From: Nonomuraea sp. SBT364
GTDB taxonomy: Bacteria > Actinomycetota > Actinomycetes > Streptosporangiales > Streptosporangiaceae
DNA: 41,150 nt
Direction: 5' to 3'
Assembly (NCBI RefSeq): GCF_001083785.1
Contig: NZ_LAVL01000069.1
Location: 1 to 41,150 of the forward strand
Shown here: positions 31,342 through 40,218 of the stretch, piece after piece
Numbering within the stretch: the first letter of the stretch is position 1
Layout: the number at the start of each line of letters is the position of its first letter
Translations under genes and position numbers: made by a program
The notes under the pieces: generated by a model
Databases searched by the model: none
The model's input: the letters and a program-made list of their open reading frames with translations, nothing else
What the model was told of the DNA's origin: nothing

Positions 31342-32557
31342 GAGTGTCACGATGTCTGGGAATGGTGGAGCGACGACGAGCGGCCAGCTCCGGGCGCACA
31401 ACCGGGTGCGCCTGCTGCGGGCCGTGCACGACTGCGGGGCGACGCTGACCAGGTCGCGGCTCACCCGCGACCTGGAGCTGGCCAGGGGCACCGCGTCGGT
31501 TCTGGTCGGCGGGCTGGCCGAGGACGAGCTGCTGCACGAGGAGCCGGCTCCCGAGCACGCGCGGGGCCGCCCGACGATGGTGCCGGGGCCGCATCCGCGC
31601 GGCCCCGTCGTGCTGGCGGCCGACCTGCGGGAGGACGCCTGGGAGCTGGCGGCGTGCGAGCTGGGCGGCCGCGTCTCCGTGCTGGCCGTGCGCGGCCACG
31701 ACGGCACGCCGGAGGACGCGCTGGGGCCGCTGGGCGCGGCGATGCGCGAGCACCGGGCCCGCTACGGCGCGCGGGCCGTGGGCGCCGGCGTGTCGGTGGC
31801 CGGTCCGGTGGCCGCCGGCGGCCGGGTGGACGTCTCGCACCTCGGCTGGCGCTCGGTGGACGTGCCCGCGCTGCTGGGCCTGCCACCCGGCTGGGTACGG
31901 GTCGGTAACGACACGGCGCTGGCCGGGCTGGCGGAGGCCAGGCGCGGGCTGCTGCGCGGCGTCGAGGTCGGCCTGCACATCCATGTGGACTTCGACCTAG
32001 GCGGCGTGCTGATCGTCGGCGGCCGGCCGCTGGAGGGGGCCGGCGGGATGGGCGCCGAGTTCGGCCACATGCCGCTGACCGGCGGCGCGATGCCATGCCC
32101 GTGCGGCGCGACCGGCTGCTGGGCGCTGGAGGTCGGCGCGAACGCGCTGCTGCGCCACATGGGCCTGCCCCACGGCGGCGGCCGGGGCCGCGAGCAGGCC
32201 GAGCTGATCCTGGCCCGGGCCGAGGCGGGCGAGGCCGAGGCGGCGCGGGCGCTGGCGGCCGCCGCGCGCACGCTCGGCCGCGGCGTGGCCGCCCTGGTCA
32301 ACGCGCACGACCCGGAGGTGGTAGCGCTCTCCGGCCTGGGCGCCGACCTGCACGACCGCGCCGGGGCGGTACTCGCCGAGGCGTGCCGGAACGGCCTGAT
32401 GACGATCCGCCGCGAACGCCCGCCGCTCATCACCCCGTCCGCGCTGGGCCGGCGGGGCTCGCTGCTGGGCGCCATGGAGTCGGTCTTCGACGCCTTTCTC
32501 ACCACGGACGGCCTGGCCGCCTGGCCGGCCCGCGACACGCCCGGAAGCAGAGTGTGA
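31340..32557 (+). CDS. ROK-family transcriptional regulator
   Basis: The 405-residue protein has an N-terminal winged helix (AHNRVRLLRAVHDCGATLTR, ELARGTASVLVGGLAEDELL) and a C-terminal ROK sugar-kinase-like domain. It carries the ROK zinc signature (FGHMPLTGG followed by CPCGATGCWALE), a VGNDTALAGLAEA motif and a conserved ALVNAHDPEVVALSG. It is the NagC/XylR-type repressor layout, in which the kinase fold binds a sugar inducer. Residues around the phosphate motif (HIHVDFDLGGVLI) deviate from the kinase consensus GTGIG, so catalysis is unlikely. ATG 31340 is the longest start; ATG 31352 fits better if transcription starts from the CATAAT box at 31336. It probably regulates the divergent MFS gene. 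Confidence 0.88.
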   Translation: MSVTMSGNGGATTSGQLRAHNRVRLLRAVHDCGATLTRSRLTRDLELARGTASVLVGGLAEDELLHEEPAPEHARGRPTMVPGPHPRGPVVLAADLREDAWELAACELGGRVSVLAVRGHDGTPEDALGPLGAAMREHRARYGARAVGAGVSVAGPVAAGGRVDVSHLGWRSVDVPALLGLPPGWVRVGNDTALAGLAEARRGLLRGVEVGLHIHVDFDLGGVLIVGGRPLEGAGGMGAEFGHMPLTGGAMPCPCGATGCWALEVGANALLRHMGLPHGGGRGREQAELILARAEAGEAEAARALAAAARTLGRGVAALVNAHDPEVVALSGLGADLHDRAGAVLAEACRNGLMTIRRERPPLITPSALGRRGSLLGAMESVFDAFLTTDGLAAWPARDTPGSRV

Positions 32558-32618
32558 TGCAAACCACCCGCCAGGGCTGAAAACGACCATCCGGCATGTG
32601 AACAGCGCGGGGATATCG

Positions 32619-32636
32619 CCCGGTCTGTGCACCGGG
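32619..32636 (+). terminator. Candidate terminator of the ROK gene
   Basis: CCCGGT (32619-32624) and ACCGGG (32631-32636) form a perfect 6-bp stem with a 6-base loop, about 60 bases after the ROK stop. It is short and lacks a T tract. Confidence 0.4.
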
Positions 32637-32689
32637 GACGGCGGTGACGCGTCGAGCAGGCAGGAGACCTGAAGCTGGAGGGACGGCCG

Positions 32690-33073
32690 GTGGATCTGGA
32701 GATCGCGTTGCGCATGTGCGAGGCGGCGTTGCGGCAGGCCGCCCGGGAGGGTTCGGCGATCTCCGTGGCGGTGGTCGACTCGGGCGGCCATCTGGTGTCG
32801 TTCCAGCGTATGGCGGGTGCGGGGTTCGCCGGCACGACGCTGGCGCCGGGCCGGGCGTGCGCCGCGGTGGCCCACCGCAGGCCGACGGCCGAACTGGCCG
32901 GGACGGGCGGTCCCGGCGCGGAGCCGTACGAGCGTACGGCGGGCGGCCTGCCGCTGTGGCCGGGCTACGGCGGGAGCGGGTGCGTGGCCGGCGGCGTGGG
33001 GGTCAGCGGCGGCACGCCGGAGCAGGACCAGGCGTGCGCCGAAGCGGCCGCCTCGGTGTGGCGGACACGTTGA
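32690..33073 (+). CDS. HbpS/GlcG-like (PF03928-type) protein
   Basis: The 127-residue protein matches the HbpS/GlcG fold: an N-terminal helix (LEIALRMCEAALRQAAREGS), the core strand and loop ISVAVVDSGGHLVSFQRM, the segment ARACAAVAHRRPTAEL and a C-terminal GCVAGGVGVSGGTPEQDQACAEAA. Family members bind haem or cobalamin or have unassigned roles; one Streptomyces member senses haem. There is no signal peptide here, so it is probably cytoplasmic. GTG 32690 has GGAGGG seven bases upstream. It stands between the ROK gene and mihF with no clear operon partner. Confidence 0.85.
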   Translation: MDLEIALRMCEAALRQAAREGSAISVAVVDSGGHLVSFQRMAGAGFAGTTLAPGRACAAVAHRRPTAELAGTGGPGAEPYERTAGGLPLWPGYGGSGCVAGGVGVSGGTPEQDQACAEAAASVWRTR

Positions 33074-33178
33074 CCGGGCGCTTTGGGCAACACGAACCGC
33101 TGGTATCCGCCATGATTAGCCACTGCACTACGGGTAACAGAAACCCCGATCGTCAACTCCCCGAGGAGAGAACAACAG

Positions 33179-33484
33179 ATGGCACTTCCCACTCTCACCC
33201 CAGAGCAGCGTAAGGCAGCGCTGGAGAAGGCCGCGGAGGCTCGCGCCGCCCGCACCGCCCTGCTCGCCAAGGTCAAGACCGGCGAGCTGTCGTTCTCGCA
33301 GCTGCTGGAGCGCGACGACGACATCGCGAAGAAGATCAAGGTGTCGCAGGCGCTGCGCGCCGTCAAGGGCGTCGGCCCGGCCAAGGCCACCGCGCTCATG
33401 GAGGAGGCGGGCGTCGACGAGAAGCGCCGCCTCGGCGGCCTGGGCGCCCAGCAGCGCAAGAAGCTGGTCGACGCGCTCGGCTGA
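33179..33484 (+). CDS. mihF: Integration host factor, actinobacterial type
   Basis: The 101-residue basic protein starts with MALPTLTPEQRKAALEKAAE, a long N-terminal helix, followed by a helix-two-turns-helix DNA-binding region (VSQALRAVKGVGPAKATALM, DEKRRLGGLGAQQRKKLV). This is the mIHF family of nucleoid proteins, which bend DNA and support replication, transcription and phage integration in actinobacteria. ATG 33179 has GAGGAG about 8 bases upstream. The central part (LLERDDDIAKKIKVSQAL) differs from what I remember of the Streptomyces protein, and it is not next to pyrF or gmk, so it may be a paralogue. A strong terminator follows. Confidence 0.9.
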   Translation: MALPTLTPEQRKAALEKAAEARAARTALLAKVKTGELSFSQLLERDDDIAKKIKVSQALRAVKGVGPAKATALMEEAGVDEKRRLGGLGAQQRKKLVDALG

Positions 33485-33494
33485 CAGGCCGGGC

Positions 33495-33529
33495 GGCCAG
33501 GTCCGCGCGCAGCGCCGCGCGGACCGGCC
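33495..33529 (+). terminator. mihF terminator
   Basis: GGTCCGCGCG (33500-33509) and CGCGCGGACC (33516-33525) form a perfect 10-bp stem with a 6-base loop, extended by GGCC on both sides after one bulged base. It begins about 11 bases after the mihF stop. Confidence 0.7.
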
Positions 33530-33640
33530 GGCAACACTCCTGGAGACCGGCACACCCCTCCGCACCACCGGCCGTCTCCCGGAGATCCGCGACGCCCGCG
33601 CCAGGGACCTCCCCGGAGTCGCTCCGGGAGGGCCGGGCGG

Positions 33641-34288
33641 TCACGAACGCAGGTAGGCGAGGACCGCGAGCACGCGCCGATGCTGGTCGCTGTCGTCGGC
33701 GTAGAGGCCGAGCTTGCTGAAGATGCTCCTGATGTGCTTCTCCACGGCTCCGTCGCTGATCACGAGCTGGCGGCCGATCGCGGGGTTGGACTTGCCCTCC
33801 GCCATCAGGCCGAGCACCTCACGCTCACGGGGCGTGAGCTGGGCCAGCGGGTCGTCCTTGCGCCTGCGCACCATCAACTGCGACACCACCTGCGGATCGA
33901 ACACGGTCCCGCCCGCGGCGACCCGCCGCAGGCCCTCGAGGAACTCGTCCACGTCGACGACCCGGTCCTTGAGCAGGTAGCCCACCGCGCCCCGGGCGTC
34001 GGCGAGCAGGTCGTCGGCGTAGGAGACCTCGACGTACTGCGACAGGATGAGCACCGGCGCGCCCGGCACCCGGCGGCGCGCCTCCACGGCGGCCCGCAGC
34101 CCCTCGTCGGTGAAGGACGGCGGCATGCGCACGTCCACCACCGACACGTCGGGCCGGTGCTCGGCCACCGCCTCGACGAGGCCGTCGCCGTCACCGACGG
34201 TCGCGACCACCTCGCAGCCGAACTCTTCGAGCAGCCTGACCAGGCCCTCCCTGATCAAGACCGCGTCATCGGCCACGACTACGCGCAC
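33641..34288 (-). CDS. NarL/LuxR-family response regulator
   Basis: The 215-residue protein has an N-terminal receiver domain (VVADDAVLIREGLVRLL, phosphoacceptor Asp52 in SVVDVRMPP, conserved Lys107 in GYLLKD) and a C-terminal LuxR-type helix-turn-helix (LTPREREVLGLMAEGKSNPA, EKHIRSIFSKLGL). It is the output protein of the histidine kinase encoded directly upstream. The GTG at 34288 has GGAGG six bases upstream and overlaps the kinase gene by 10 bases, so the two are translationally coupled. A likely target is the divergent acyltransferase gene, but that is inferred only from position. Confidence 0.94.
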   Translation of the reverse strand: MRVVVADDAVLIREGLVRLLEEFGCEVVATVGDGDGLVEAVAEHRPDVSVVDVRMPPSFTDEGLRAAVEARRRVPGAPVLILSQYVEVSYADDLLADARGAVGYLLKDRVVDVDEFLEGLRRVAAGGTVFDPQVVSQLMVRRRKDDPLAQLTPREREVLGLMAEGKSNPAIGRQLVISDGAVEKHIRSIFSKLGLYADDSDQHRRVLAVLAYLRS

Positions 34289-35526
34289 GGTACCTCCGCT
34301 GCTATCACCGTCGGCCCGCCGTCGGGCGAGCGCACCTCGAACTCCCCGTCGACGGCGCGGAGCCGGTCGGCAAGCCCGGCGAGACCATGTCCCTTGGCGA
34401 CGTGTGCGCCGCCGACCCCATCATCCACGATGGTCAGCAGCAGCGAGCTACCGGTGTGGGTGAGCCGGACGGTGCAGACGGTCGCCTTGCTGTGCTTGGC
34501 GACGTTGGTGAGAGTCTCGGCGACGACGAAGTAGACGGCGTTCTCCACGGCGGCCTCGTAGCGGTCCGTGGCGCTCACGTCGAGCTCAACCGGCACGATC
34601 GAGCGCCCGGCCAGGGCGGCGAGCAGCGGGGCCAGGCCGCGGTCGGACAGGATGGGCGGCGCGATGCCGCGGGAGAGCGCGCGCAGCTCGTCCAGCGTCT
34701 CGCGGGTGGCGGAGATCGCGGAGGTGAGCGTGGCCTGGGCCGCCTCGGGATCCTTGGCGAGCTGGCGCTGGGCCCGCGACAGCTCCATGGCCAGCGACAC
34801 CAGGCGCTGCTGCGGCCCGTCGTGGATGTCGCGCTCCAGCTTGCGCAGCGCGTTGGCCTCGGCCGACACGGCGGCGGCGCGGCCCTGGGCCAGGTCGTCG
34901 ATGCGCTCCTGCAACTCGGCTACGCCGGTGAGCAGCGCCCGGCCGAGCCCGGCGCGCAGCAGCGCCGCCCCGCGCACCGTGAACGGCATGATGAGCAGGA
35001 ACAGCAGCCCCAGCGCCACGTAGAAGATCGAGTTGACCAGGTAGCCCTCGCCGAGGCCGAGCAGCTCGGGCAGCTCCACGTTGTTCTCGATGCGCGAGGT
35101 GATGAGCCCGTAGATCGGGTACGTCAGGCCGGTGATCGGCAGCGCCCAGAAGACCAGGGTGAGCACGAACGCGAGCAGCGCCGGCGGGAAGTTCACGATG
35201 GCGTGCAGCAGGTCGAGCCAGGACTGCCCGCTGGTGAGCGGGTTGACGATCCGGCGGAAGCGGCCCGCGCCCGCCGGCGCGGGCTTGTAGCGGGGCCGCA
35301 CCGGGGGCCGCTTGAGCACGTCCGACAGCCAGCCGCGCTCCGCGTCGGCGAAGCCCCGGGCCGCCATGAGGGTGCCCGCGAGCACCGGCACGCCGATCCA
35401 CACCACGGCGCTGCCCACGCCCGCTGCCAGGCCGGCCAGGGCGACGGCGAAGCCGATCACGGTGGTGGGGAACCCCACCAGGGTGTAGCGGGTGTCCAGC
35501 AGGACCCGCCTCATCAGGGAGCGCAT
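34279..35526 (-). CDS. NarL-type sensor histidine kinase
   Basis: The 415-residue protein has an N-terminal membrane sensor domain of the putative-sensor type with four helices (TLVGFPTTVIGFAVALAGL, VVWIGVPVLAGTLMAARGF, FPPALLAFVLTLVFWALPI, FYVALGLLFLLIMPFTV). A short linker leads to the HisKA_3 dimerisation/phosphotransfer region with the phosphorylated histidine in LERDIHDGPQQRLVSLAMEL (about residue 233). The HATPase_c domain has AVYFVVAETLTNVAKHSKA and VDDGVGGAHVAKGHGLAGL. The signal is unknown. A TAGCGT -10 box lies six bases before ATG 35526, so the transcript may be leaderless; ATG 35514 is an alternative. Confidence 0.92.
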   Translation of the reverse strand: MRSLMRRVLLDTRYTLVGFPTTVIGFAVALAGLAAGVGSAVVWIGVPVLAGTLMAARGFADAERGWLSDVLKRPPVRPRYKPAPAGAGRFRRIVNPLTSGQSWLDLLHAIVNFPPALLAFVLTLVFWALPITGLTYPIYGLITSRIENNVELPELLGLGEGYLVNSIFYVALGLLFLLIMPFTVRGAALLRAGLGRALLTGVAELQERIDDLAQGRAAAVSAEANALRKLERDIHDGPQQRLVSLAMELSRAQRQLAKDPEAAQATLTSAISATRETLDELRALSRGIAPPILSDRGLAPLLAALAGRSIVPVELDVSATDRYEAAVENAVYFVVAETLTNVAKHSKATVCTVRLTHTGSSLLLTIVDDGVGGAHVAKGHGLAGLADRLRAVDGEFEVRSPDGGPTVIAAEVPCA

Positions 35527-35711
35527 GCCCCCACGCTAGATCCCGGCGGCACCCTTTTCGAACCGGTGCGCCGGTCTGCCGATGGTAGGGCCAGCCCCAC
35601 CTCCGGGGTGGTGATGGGGCGACCGCAAGACGGCGGTTCCCGGCAGTGCGCTTGAGCTGCCCGGACGGAAGCCTTGAGGCATCACCCGCCCCCCGATGAA
35701 ACGAGGCTTCC

Positions 35712-36968
35712 ATGACCGTCCTGCTGGAGCGGCCCGCACCGGCACGCACCGGTTCACCGCGCCGGGCCAGGGATCCGTTCATCGACATCCTGCGCGTGTT
35801 CGGGATGGCGCTGGTGGTGCTGCAGCACTGGACGATCCCGGTGCTGGACTACGACGGGGCGCGGCTGACCACGGGCAACGCGCTGGCCATGCCGGGCGTG
35901 TGGGCGGTGACGTGGATCAGCCAGGTGATGCCGCTGGTGTTCTTCGCGGGCGGCGCGGCCAACGCGATCAGCTTCGGCCGGGCGGCGCACGGCGGGCCGC
36001 AGTGGGTGGTCACCCGGGTGCGCCGGCTGGCCTGGCCGCTGCTGCCGCTGGCGGCGGTGTGGCTGCCGCTGCCCCACGTGCTGCTCACGCTGGGTGTGCC
36101 GGCGCAGCCGCTGGAGGTGGGGGCGCGGCTCACCGGCCAGCTCCTGTGGTTCCTGGCCGTCTACCTGATCGCGGTCACGGCGACGCCGTACCTGCTGCGG
36201 CTGCACGCCGCGCACGGATGGCGGGTGGTGGCGGCGCTGTCGGCGGGGGCGGTGCTGACCGACGTGGCGCGCTTCACCTCCGGCGTGGACGCGCTGGGCT
36301 ACGCCAACATCGTGTTCGTGTGGCTGGCGGTGCACCAGCTCGGGTTCCTGTACGCCGAAGGACGGCTGCGGCTGCCGGCCCTCATGAGCGCGGGCGGCTT
36401 CGGCGCGGCGGCGCTGCTGGTGGCCTACGGCCCCTACCCCGGCAGCATGATCGGGCTGCCCGGGGCGGAGATGTCGAACATGGCGCCGCCCACGCTGGCG
36501 ATGCTGGCCGTCTCCTTCGGGCAGGTCGGGCTGGCTGCGCTGCTGCGGCCGTGGATCGTGCGGCTGCCGCTGAAGCGGGTGCTGGCCTGGGCGGGGCCGC
36601 GCATCATGACGGCGTACCTGTGGCACATGCCGGCGCTGTTCGCGGTCACGGGCGTGGTCGTGGTGGGGATGCGCGTCGAGACGCCCGCGCCGGGGAGCGC
36701 GTTCTGGCTGGCCGGGTGGCCGTTGTGGTTCGGCGCGCTGTGCCTGCTGCTGTGGCCGCTGCTGCGCTGGTTCTCCCGGTTCGAGGAGCCACCCGCGCTG
36801 CCGTACGGCCGGGCGACCTGGGCGACGGCGCTGGGGGCGGCCGCGCTGACCGGCGGCGGGCTGCTGGCGCTCACGGTGTCCGGGTTCGCGCCCGGCGGGG
36901 TGCCGTTCCTGGCCGTGATCGCGGTCCTCGGCGGGCTGCTCCTGACCGGGCCGCGGGCCCGGATGTGA
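35712..36968 (+). CDS. Acyltransferase-3 family membrane protein
   Basis: The 418-residue protein has about ten membrane helices and the acyltransferase-3 pattern: RDPFIDILRVFGMALVVLQH with the characteristic Arg and His, PLVFFAGGAANAISF, RRLAWPLLPLAAVWLPLPH and a late AYLWHMPALFAVTGVVV. These proteins transfer acyl groups to carbohydrates or lipids at the cell envelope; the acceptor is unknown. ATG 35712 has GAGG five bases upstream. It is divergent from the two-component system across 185 bases, which suggests but does not prove control by it. A 16-base upstream ATG in another frame is a decoy. Confidence 0.9.
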   Translation: MTVLLERPAPARTGSPRRARDPFIDILRVFGMALVVLQHWTIPVLDYDGARLTTGNALAMPGVWAVTWISQVMPLVFFAGGAANAISFGRAAHGGPQWVVTRVRRLAWPLLPLAAVWLPLPHVLLTLGVPAQPLEVGARLTGQLLWFLAVYLIAVTATPYLLRLHAAHGWRVVAALSAGAVLTDVARFTSGVDALGYANIVFVWLAVHQLGFLYAEGRLRLPALMSAGGFGAAALLVAYGPYPGSMIGLPGAEMSNMAPPTLAMLAVSFGQVGLAALLRPWIVRLPLKRVLAWAGPRIMTAYLWHMPALFAVTGVVVVGMRVETPAPGSAFWLAGWPLWFGALCLLLWPLLRWFSRFEEPPALPYGRATWATALGAAALTGGGLLALTVSGFAPGGVPFLAVIAVLGGLLLTGPRARM

Positions 36969-37012
36969 GGCCACCGGTTCGACCACGCGGTGAACTTCGG
37001 CAGGATAGGGGT

Positions 37013-39511
37013 GTGAGCCTTCTCGTTGACCGCCTGCCGGAAGAGATCGACGCCGATCCCGACGCCATTTTCGACGCCTTCGCGTCCTGGAACTCCGAAC
37101 GGGGGCTCACCCTCTATCCGGCGCAGGAGGAGGCGCTGATCGAGGTGGTGTCGGGCAGCAACCTGATCCTGGCCACGCCGACCGGCTCGGGCAAGAGCCT
37201 GGTGGCCGCCGGCGCCCACTTCGCCGCCCTGACCAGGGACGTGCGCACCTTCTACACCGCGCCGATCAAGGCGCTGGTGTCGGAGAAGTTCTTCGACCTG
37301 TGCGCCGTCTTCGGCACCGAGAACGTCGGCATGATGACCGGCGACGCCAGCGTCAACGCGGGCGCGCCGATCATCTGCTGCACCGCCGAGATCCTGGCCA
37401 ACGTGGCGCTACGCGACGGCGCCGCCGCCGACATCGGCCAGGTGGTGATGGACGAGTTCCACTTCTACGCCGAGCCCGACCGGGGCTGGGCCTGGCAGGT
37501 GCCGCTGCTGGAGCTGCCGGACGTGCAGTTCATCCTGATGTCGGCGACGCTCGGCGACGTGTCGATGTTCGAGCGCGACCTGACCCGGCGCACCGGGCGG
37601 CCGACGGCCGTGGTCAAGCACGCCGAACGGCCGGTCCCGCTGGTCTACTCCTACCGGATGACGCCGCTGCACGAGTCGCTGGAGGAGATGCTCTCCACCG
37701 GCCAGGCGCCCGTCTACGTCGTGCACTTCACGCAGGCGGCGGCGATGGAGCGGGCGCAGGCGCTGATGAGCATCAACATGTCCACCAAGGCGGAGAAGGA
37801 GGCCATCGCCGCGATGATCGGCGGCTTCCGGTTCACCACCCGCTTCGGCCGGGCGCTGTCGCGGCTGGTGCGCCACGGCATCGGCGTGCACCACGCCGGG
37901 ATGCTGCCGAAATACCGGCGGCTGGTGGAGCGGCTGGCGCAGGCCGGGCTGCTCAAGGTCATCTGCGGCACCGACACGCTCGGCGTCGGCGTCAACGTGC
38001 CGATCCGCACGGTGCTGTTCACCGCGCTGTCGAAGTACGACGGCAACAAGGTGCGCCGGCTGCGCGCCCGCGAGTTCCACCAGATCGCCGGGCGGGCGGG
38101 CCGGGCCGGGTTCGACACGATCGGCTACGTGGCCTGCCAGGCGCCCGAGCACGACATCGAGAACGCCAAGGCACTGGCCAAGATCGGCGACGATCCGAAG
38201 CGGCGGCGCGGCTACGCCCGCAAGAAGCCGCCGGAGGGGTTCGTCGGCTGGAGCGAGGAGACGTTCGAGAAGCTCCAGCAGGCCGAGCCCGAGCCGCTCA
38301 ACTCGCGCTTCAAGGTGAGCAACGCGATGCTGCTGGCGGTGATCAACCGGCCGGGCGACTGCTTCCAGGCGATGAAGCACCTGCTGACCGACAACCACGA
38401 GGACCGCAAGTGGCAGCGCCGGCACATCAGCCAGGCCATCGCCATCTACCGGTCGCTGCTGGCGGGCGGCGTGGTCGAGCAGCTGGCCGAGCCCGACGAG
38501 CAGGGCCGGCGCGCCAGGCTGACGATCCAGCTGCAGGACGACTTCGCGCTCAACCAGGCGCTGTCGACGTTCGCGCTGGCCGCCTTCGACCTGCTCGACC
38601 AAGAGGCGCCGGGCTACGCGCTCGACATGGTGTCCATCGTCGAGTCGATCCTCGACGACCCGCGCCAGATCCTGTCGGCCCAGCTGAAGAAGGCCAGGGG
38701 CGAGGCGGTCGCGCAGATGAAGGCCGACGGCATGGAGTACGAGGAGCGCATGGAGGCGCTCTCCGAGGTCATGTACCCGATGCCGCTCGACGACCTGCTG
38801 CTCGGCGCGTACGAGACCTACCGGCGCGGCCACCCGTGGGTGGGCGACTACACGGTCAGCCCGAAGTCCGTGGTGCGCGACATGTTCGAGCGGGCGATGA
38901 CGTTCGGCGAGTACATCCAGTTCTACGAGCTGGCCCGGTCGGAGGGCACGGTGCTGCGCTACCTGGCCGACGCCTACCGGACGCTGTCGCGCACGGTGCC
39001 CGAGCACCTGAAGACCGAGGACCTGACCGACCTCATCGAGTGGCTGGGCGAGCTGGTCCGCCAGGTCGACTCCAGCCTGATCGACGAGTGGGAGAAGCTC
39101 GCCAACCCCGATCTGGCGCTGGAGGAGCGTGAGGCGCTGGAGACGAAGGTGCGCCCGGTGACGGGCAACCCGCGGGCCTTCCGGGTGCTGGTGCGCAACG
39201 CGATGTTCCGGCTGGTCGAGCTCTGCGCGCTGGAGAAGGAGGCCGAGCTGGAGGAGCTGGCCCCCGACGTCGACTGGGGCGCCGCGCTGGACGCCTACTA
39301 CGCCGACCACGAGGAGATCCTCACCGACGCCGACGCGCGCGGCCCCGCGCTGCTGCGCATCGAGGAGGAGAGCGGCCTGTGGAGGGTGCGCCAGACGGTC
39401 AAGGACCCGGCGGGCGACCGTGACTGGGGCATCGACGCGCAGATCGACCTGGCCGCCTCCGACGAGGAGGGGCGCGCGGTCGTGCACGTGACGGGGCTCA
39501 ACCGGCTCTGA
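37013..39511 (+). CDS. DEAD/DEAH-box helicase with DUF3516-like C-terminus
   Basis: The 832-residue protein is a superfamily-2 helicase. Visible motifs: LYPAQEEALIEVVSGSNLIL, Walker A ATPTGSGKSLVAAGA, YTAPIKALVSEKFFDL, motif II MDEFHFYAEPDRGWAW, motif III LMSATLGD, motif V GTDTLGVGVNVPIRTVLF and motif VI FHQIAGRAGRAGFDT. The C-terminal half (from about residue 400) matches the DUF3516 region found in actinobacterial members. The family is related to Ski2/Mtr4-type RNA helicases and to mycobacterial HelY; an RNA-processing role is likely but unproven. GTG 37013 starts about 45 bases after the acyltransferase stop. It ends in a strong terminator. Confidence 0.93.
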   Translation: MSLLVDRLPEEIDADPDAIFDAFASWNSERGLTLYPAQEEALIEVVSGSNLILATPTGSGKSLVAAGAHFAALTRDVRTFYTAPIKALVSEKFFDLCAVFGTENVGMMTGDASVNAGAPIICCTAEILANVALRDGAAADIGQVVMDEFHFYAEPDRGWAWQVPLLELPDVQFILMSATLGDVSMFERDLTRRTGRPTAVVKHAERPVPLVYSYRMTPLHESLEEMLSTGQAPVYVVHFTQAAAMERAQALMSINMSTKAEKEAIAAMIGGFRFTTRFGRALSRLVRHGIGVHHAGMLPKYRRLVERLAQAGLLKVICGTDTLGVGVNVPIRTVLFTALSKYDGNKVRRLRAREFHQIAGRAGRAGFDTIGYVACQAPEHDIENAKALAKIGDDPKRRRGYARKKPPEGFVGWSEETFEKLQQAEPEPLNSRFKVSNAMLLAVINRPGDCFQAMKHLLTDNHEDRKWQRRHISQAIAIYRSLLAGGVVEQLAEPDEQGRRARLTIQLQDDFALNQALSTFALAAFDLLDQEAPGYALDMVSIVESILDDPRQILSAQLKKARGEAVAQMKADGMEYEERMEALSEVMYPMPLDDLLLGAYETYRRGHPWVGDYTVSPKSVVRDMFERAMTFGEYIQFYELARSEGTVLRYLADAYRTLSRTVPEHLKTEDLTDLIEWLGELVRQVDSSLIDEWEKLANPDLALEEREALETKVRPVTGNPRAFRVLVRNAMFRLVELCALEKEAELEELAPDVDWGAALDAYYADHEEILTDADARGPALLRIEEESGLWRVRQTVKDPAGDRDWGIDAQIDLAASDEEGRAVVHVTGLNRL

Positions 39512-39517
39512 GATAGC

Positions 39518-39577
39518 CGTGTGCCGGAACGGACTGGCAAGGGCGTCCCGGCACACGCCTGTTCTCTTATTCTCGGG
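39518..39577 (+). terminator. Helicase terminator
   Basis: CGTGTGCCGG (39518-39527) and CCGGCACACG (39548-39557) form a perfect 10-bp stem with a 20-base loop, 6 bases after the helicase stop. A pyrimidine-rich, T-containing tail (39558-39577) follows, giving the best classical terminator in the window. Confidence 0.75.
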
Positions 39578-39631
39578 TCGCGTACTTCGGCAACGCGTCA
39601 TGACAATGTCTCAAGATCGGGACATTTCCAG

Positions 39632-40201
39632 TCAGCAGTCGGCGATCCGGCAGATCTTGCTCAGCATGCGCTTGGTGTCCTTGGACTGCTGCTTGAAGTC
39701 GGCGGCGGCCGGCTTGCCCCACTCGCCGGACACCGTGTAGACGATCAGCGCGTTGGCGCGGCGCGTCACGACGGCCCGCTCGCCGCCGATGGCCGGCTTC
39801 TTGCTCTGGTAGGCCTGGCCGGTGACCGACACCGCCTCGTCGCCGAGCCGTACGGGACGGTAGGAGTAGCGGTAGTCGGCGGAGCCGCACGCGCGCACGG
39901 CCGCGCGCAGGTCCCGCACCGCCTTCTTCGCGGCGCTCCGGGACGAGTAGAGGATGACCTGCTCGGACTTGGAGTAGTCGGGCACGGCCGTGTAGATGAG
40001 CGTCTTGGCCGCCGTGCGCCCGGCGCGGCCGAGCGTGGCCTTCTGGCACGGGTTGACGACCAGCCTGGCCGACGTCCTGCCGCTCACCTGCCAGCTGTGC
40101 TCCGGGTTCGGGTCCGACTTGGCCGCGTCCTTCTCGTACAGCATGAAGCCGCCGGGGATGCCCAGGGCGAGAGCGGCGGTTAACACCACAATGGAGACCA
40201 T
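39632..40201 (-). CDS. Exported or membrane-anchored hypothetical protein
   Basis: The 189-residue protein starts with a hydrophobic segment (MVSIVVLTAALALGIPGGFM) that acts as a signal peptide or N-terminal anchor. The extracellular part contains four cysteines (VNPCQKAT, RACGSADY, KICRIADC), which could form two disulfides. The pattern of a conserved Cys pair, AAKKAVRDLRAAVRAC and a VRLGDEAVSV strand resembles PknH-like or sensor-type extracellular domains of actinobacteria, but the similarity is weak. A TACAAT -10 box lies eight bases before ATG 40201, so the mRNA is probably leaderless. It is divergent from the DUF2087 gene. Confidence 0.75.
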   Translation of the reverse strand: MVSIVVLTAALALGIPGGFMLYEKDAAKSDPNPEHSWQVSGRTSARLVVNPCQKATLGRAGRTAAKTLIYTAVPDYSKSEQVILYSSRSAAKKAVRDLRAAVRACGSADYRYSYRPVRLGDEAVSVTGQAYQSKKPAIGGERAVVTRRANALIVYTVSGEWGKPAAADFKQQSKDTKRMLSKICRIADC

Positions 40202-40209
40202 GGGTCAAA

Positions 40210-40215
40210 ATTGTA
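40210..40215 (-). promoter_or_regulatory. -10 box of the exported-protein gene
   Basis: TACAAT on the minus strand ends 8 bases before ATG 40201, which fits a leaderless transcript. A weak TCTGAT lies 18 bases upstream as a possible -35 element. The box is inside an AT-rich patch (40206-40215) in the 17-base gap between two divergent genes. Confidence 0.5.
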
Positions 40216-40218
40216 GGG

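Noticed and set aside
35696..37012. Long N-terminal extension of the helicase frame
   Set aside because: This part is a shifted reading of the acyltransferase gene. The helicase similarity begins after GTG 37013.
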